Assembly (NCBI GenBank): GCA_937898895.1
Contig: CALDKL010000282.1
Coordinates: forward strand, 1-8,653
Length of the DNA: 8,653 bases
Direction of reading: 5' to 3'
Source of the DNA: an uncultured Verrucomicrobiae bacterium
Lineage (GTDB): Bacteria > Verrucomicrobiota > Verrucomicrobiia > Verrucomicrobiales > DEV007
Part shown: positions 6,294-8,653 of the stretch, piece after piece
Layout: every line of letters begins with the position of its first letter
Position numbering within the stretch: the first letter of the stretch is position 1
Notes under the pieces: model-generated
Database searches by the model: none
What the model saw: only the letters and a program-made list of their open reading frames with translations
What the model was told of the DNA's origin: nothing
Translations under genes and position numbers: made by a program

Positions 6294-8196
6294 ATATCCC
6301 GAGATCCCGACGGAGCAACTGCCAAAAGTGGACAACGCGGCAGACCTGAAGCAACTGCCGATCGAGGATCTCCCGAAGCTCGCGGAAAATATCCGTCGCA
6401 CCCTGATCCGCTGCCTTGCCAACACGGGAGGACACCTCGGTCCGAACCTCGGTGTGGTGGAGCTGACGATCGCCCTGCACCGCGTCTTTTCGACCCCGGA
6501 AGACAAATTTGTCTTCGACGTCAGTCACCAGGGATATGTACACAAGATGCTGACGGGTCGATGGGACCAAATCAACACGATCCGCACCTATGGGGGATTG
6601 AACGGATTTCTCCTCCGCACCGAGAGCGAGCACGATTGCTACGGGGCCGGCCACGCCGGCACGGCGGTCTCGGCTGCCCTCGGTATGGCCTCGGCCCGCG
6701 ATCTCCTCGGAAAAAAGGAACACGTCGTCGCCGTCGCCGGTGATGCGGCCTTCACCTGCGGCCCGACCTTTGAGGCGCTCAACAACCTCTCCGAGACAAC
6801 GCGGCGCTTCATCCTCGTGCTCAACGACAACGAGTGGTCAATCGATCGCAACGTGGGCGCGATCGCGAAATACTTTCACGCGCTCCAGACGAGTTCGACC
6901 TACGCCCACATCCACGAAAAAGCGGCCGAATTCGTCGAACGGATCGCGGGCAAATCGATTCGCAACATCGCCTCACGGGTCGAGAGCGGGGCAAAAAATC
7001 TGCTCTTCCCGAACGTGTTGTTCGAGAAATTCGGAATCCGTTACTACGGTCCCATCGACGGGCACGACATTGAGTTGCTCGTAAAAACCTTCGAGTTCCT
7101 CAAGGATCAGGAGGAACCCGTGATTCTCCACATCATCACCGAAAAGGGCCGCGGTTACGAACCGGCCAAGGCCAATCCGATGAAGTTCCACGGCCTCGGC
7201 CCCTACAAGACCGAGACTGGCGAGACGCCGGCGAGTGGCGACCCGACCTACTCGCAGCTTTTCGGCTCACATCTCGGCAAGTTCGGCCAGAAGGATGACA
7301 AGATCGTCGCCATCACCGCTGCGATGCCGAGCGGGACGGGGCTGGTCGAGTTCCAAAAGCTGGTGCCGGAGCGTTATTACGATGTCGGCATCGCCGAGGA
7401 GCACGCCGCCCTCTTTGCCTGCGGCCAGGCGGTTCAGGGCCTGAAGCCCTTTCTCGCGATCTACTCGACCTTCTTCCAGCGCGCCTACGACATGGCCGTA
7501 CACGACATCGGCATCCAGAATCTGCCGGTGCGCCTCTGCATGGACCGCGCCGGCCTCAGCGGCGACGACGGACCGACGCACCACGGTCTCTTCGATATCG
7601 GCTACATGCGGCATATCCCAAACTGGATTTTCATGCAGGCGAAGGACGAGGAAGAATTCGTCGACATGCTCTGGACGATGGCGAACCACAACGACGGTCC
7701 CTCCGCAATCCGATATCCTCGCGGATTCGGCACCGGAGCCAGGCCGAAGGCACAGCCGCAGATCCTCGAGGTGGGCAAGGCCGAAGTCGTCGCCGAGGGC
7801 ACCGAGATTGCTCTTTTCGGACTCGGCAATCTCTTTGAAATGGCGGCGAAAACACGAGATCGGCTCCTCGGGATGGGGTACTCCGTCGCCCTGATCAATC
7901 CGCGGTGGATCAAGCCTCTCGATGTGGCCTGTATCGAGAAGTTTGCACGTCAATGCGGGTTGCTCCTCACTTTCGAGGATCACACCCTCGCCAATGGGTT
8001 TGGTGCCGCGATCATCGAGCACCTCAACGACGCAGGCATCGCCTGTCCCGTGGAGCGCATCGGATGGCCGGATGTATTTGTCGAGCACGGCCAGCCCGAT
8101 CTGCTCCGCGCGAAGCACGGTCTCACGATCGAAAATGCGGTGGAGAAAGCACTGAAGCACTTGCCCGCGCGGAAACAGCGGGCTCTGGCGGGCTGA
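6277..8196 (+). CDS. dxs: 1-deoxy-D-xylulose-5-phosphate synthase
   Basis: This 639-residue enzyme condenses pyruvate and glyceraldehyde 3-phosphate into DXP, using thiamine diphosphate and Mg2+; it is the first step of the MEP isoprenoid pathway and also supplies thiamine and pyridoxal synthesis. Family motifs in order: GGHLGPNLGVVELT (51-64, His53), GAGHAGTAVSAALGMA (123-138), the cofactor motif GDAAFTCG (155-162) with LNDNEWSI (182-189), YYGPIDGHD (256-264), EKGRGYEPAK (289-298), DVGIAEEHA (369-377, catalytic-type Glu374), YSTFFQRAYD (396-405), DRAG (423-426) and DDGPTHHGLFD (430-440, His435). The C-terminal transketolase domain ends with DHTLANGFGAA (568-578). Length is close to the E. 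coli enzyme. The start at 6277 is chosen because homology begins there; the frame is open further upstream, but that part overlaps xseB and reads as a shadow. GDA replaces the usual GDG in the cofactor motif. Confidence 0.97.
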   Translation: MENCFEYPEIPTEQLPKVDNAADLKQLPIEDLPKLAENIRRTLIRCLANTGGHLGPNLGVVELTIALHRVFSTPEDKFVFDVSHQGYVHKMLTGRWDQINTIRTYGGLNGFLLRTESEHDCYGAGHAGTAVSAALGMASARDLLGKKEHVVAVAGDAAFTCGPTFEALNNLSETTRRFILVLNDNEWSIDRNVGAIAKYFHALQTSSTYAHIHEKAAEFVERIAGKSIRNIASRVESGAKNLLFPNVLFEKFGIRYYGPIDGHDIELLVKTFEFLKDQEEPVILHIITEKGRGYEPAKANPMKFHGLGPYKTETGETPASGDPTYSQLFGSHLGKFGQKDDKIVAITAAMPSGTGLVEFQKLVPERYYDVGIAEEHAALFACGQAVQGLKPFLAIYSTFFQRAYDMAVHDIGIQNLPVRLCMDRAGLSGDDGPTHHGLFDIGYMRHIPNWIFMQAKDEEEFVDMLWTMANHNDGPSAIRYPRGFGTGARPKAQPQILEVGKAEVVAEGTEIALFGLGNLFEMAAKTRDRLLGMGYSVALINPRWIKPLDVACIEKFARQCGLLLTFEDHTLANGFGAAIIEHLNDAGIACPVERIGWPDVFVEHGQPDLLRAKHGLTIENAVEKALKHLPARKQRALAG

Positions 8197-8319
8197 CAAC
8201 GCCCACCCAACCCGGAGCGCACCGAGACTGCACTGATCGGTCGGGGATGGGACGGAGTCTCCGGTGGTTCCGCCCCTGCGGTCTTCCCGGTTTGGTGACC
8301 TCGCGACAGACCCCGTCGA
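8197..8319. other. Convergent spacer between dxs and the helicase-like gene
   Basis: These 123 bases separate two converging genes. No strong hairpin with a T-run is visible on either strand, only short imperfect pairings such as GGTC/GACC. No gene or RNA was recognised. Confidence 0.4.
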
Positions 8320-8653
8320 TCATCCCATCTCCCCCATCCCGAGCCAGCGCACCACGGGTGCTCCCACTGCATCGCTCGCGTCGAGGTCCACCACAAAGGA
8401 CGCGCTCCAGTCGTTCTGGTCGTCCGCATCGACGAGAGTCTGCTCGATATGCCAGAGGCGTCTCGCCTCGTCTTCGTTCCGGTGAAAGTGTTTTGCATTT
8501 CGCGCCTCAGGATCGAAGCGCAGCCGTCCCCTGGCCTGCCGGAAGGCGTCGATTCGCTCCCCAGGCGATCCGGCGGCATCTTCCGTTTTCGGAATCAACG
8601 CCAGAGCACCGGGCTCGTCACCCTGCCAGAGACACCTCAGGAAATCAAAGACG
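8320..8653 (-). CDS. C-terminal fragment of a probable DEAD/DEAH-box helicase (DUF3516-type), cut by the window edge
   Basis: A minus-strand frame is open from the right edge of the window to a TGA at 8320-8322, giving about 110 codons. The visible translation starts VFDFLRCLWQGDEPGALALI, continues through RLRFDPEARNAKHFH, and ends with WHIEQTLVDADDQNDWSAS, VVDLDASDAVGAPVVRWLGM and GEMG. The pattern of a short beta-hairpin reading I-x-Q-x-LVD, then NDW, then VDL-x-AS followed by P-V-x-R resembles the small C-terminal domain DUF3516 at the end of bacterial DEAD/DEAH-box helicases. The helicase domains themselves lie outside the window, so the function is inferred from the tail alone. An internal TTG near 8598 could start a shorter frame, but the coding-like translation continues to the edge, so this is treated as a partial gene. 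A different hypothetical protein cannot be excluded. Confidence 0.6.
   Translation of the reverse strand, partial: VFDFLRCLWQGDEPGALALIPKTEDAAGSPGERIDAFRQARGRLRFDPEARNAKHFHRNEDEARRLWHIEQTLVDADDQNDWSASFVVDLDASDAVGAPVVRWLGMGEMG

Noticed and set aside
7267..8199. Antisense frame of 310 codons within dxs
   Set aside because: dxs is certain in this stretch, and the antisense translation shows no family pattern.
7980..8579. Minus-strand frame of 199 codons across the dxs end and the right-edge gene
   Set aside because: It overlaps the dxs 3' end antisense and is out of frame with the better supported helicase-tail frame. Its translation is Arg/Ser/Pro-rich.

Overview
This is a GC-rich bacterial window that looks chromosomal. 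The gene content best fits the Planctomycetes-Verrucomicrobia-Chlamydiae group, and Verrucomicrobiota most likely. The reasons are a secreted DUF4838 protein, a short secreted neutral-ceramidase-like protein, weak or absent Shine-Dalgarno sequences, and a possible DUF3516-type helicase tail. This placement is inferred from gene content; no phylogenetic marker other than the housekeeping enzymes is present.

Layout from left to right: (1) a 229-base leader without a convincing gene; (2) purE and purK on the plus strand, overlapping by four bases, which together convert AIR to CAIR in purine synthesis; (3) a short spacer holding a near-perfect REP-like hairpin; (4) a plus-strand gene for a secreted neutral/alkaline-ceramidase-family hydrolase; (5) a convergent minus-strand gene for a large secreted DUF4838 protein, possibly translationally coupled to a small upstream minus-strand reading frame; (6) a divergent intergenic region rich in hairpins; (7) xseB and dxs on the plus strand, overlapping by 17 bases (exonuclease VII small subunit, and the first enzyme of the MEP isoprenoid pathway); (8) a convergent minus-strand gene cut by the right edge, read as the C-terminus of a DUF3516-type DEAD/DEAH-box helicase.

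The window therefore has two housekeeping operons, purEK and xseB-dxs, separated by two exported, probably catabolic or surface-acting proteins. I found no mobile element, CRISPR array, tRNA or rRNA. No clearly new multi-gene system is visible. The points most worth checking are the small coupled frame upstream of the DUF4838 gene, the alanine in place of the usual glycine in the thiamine-diphosphate motif of Dxs, the hairpins between the divergent genes, and the REP-like element.
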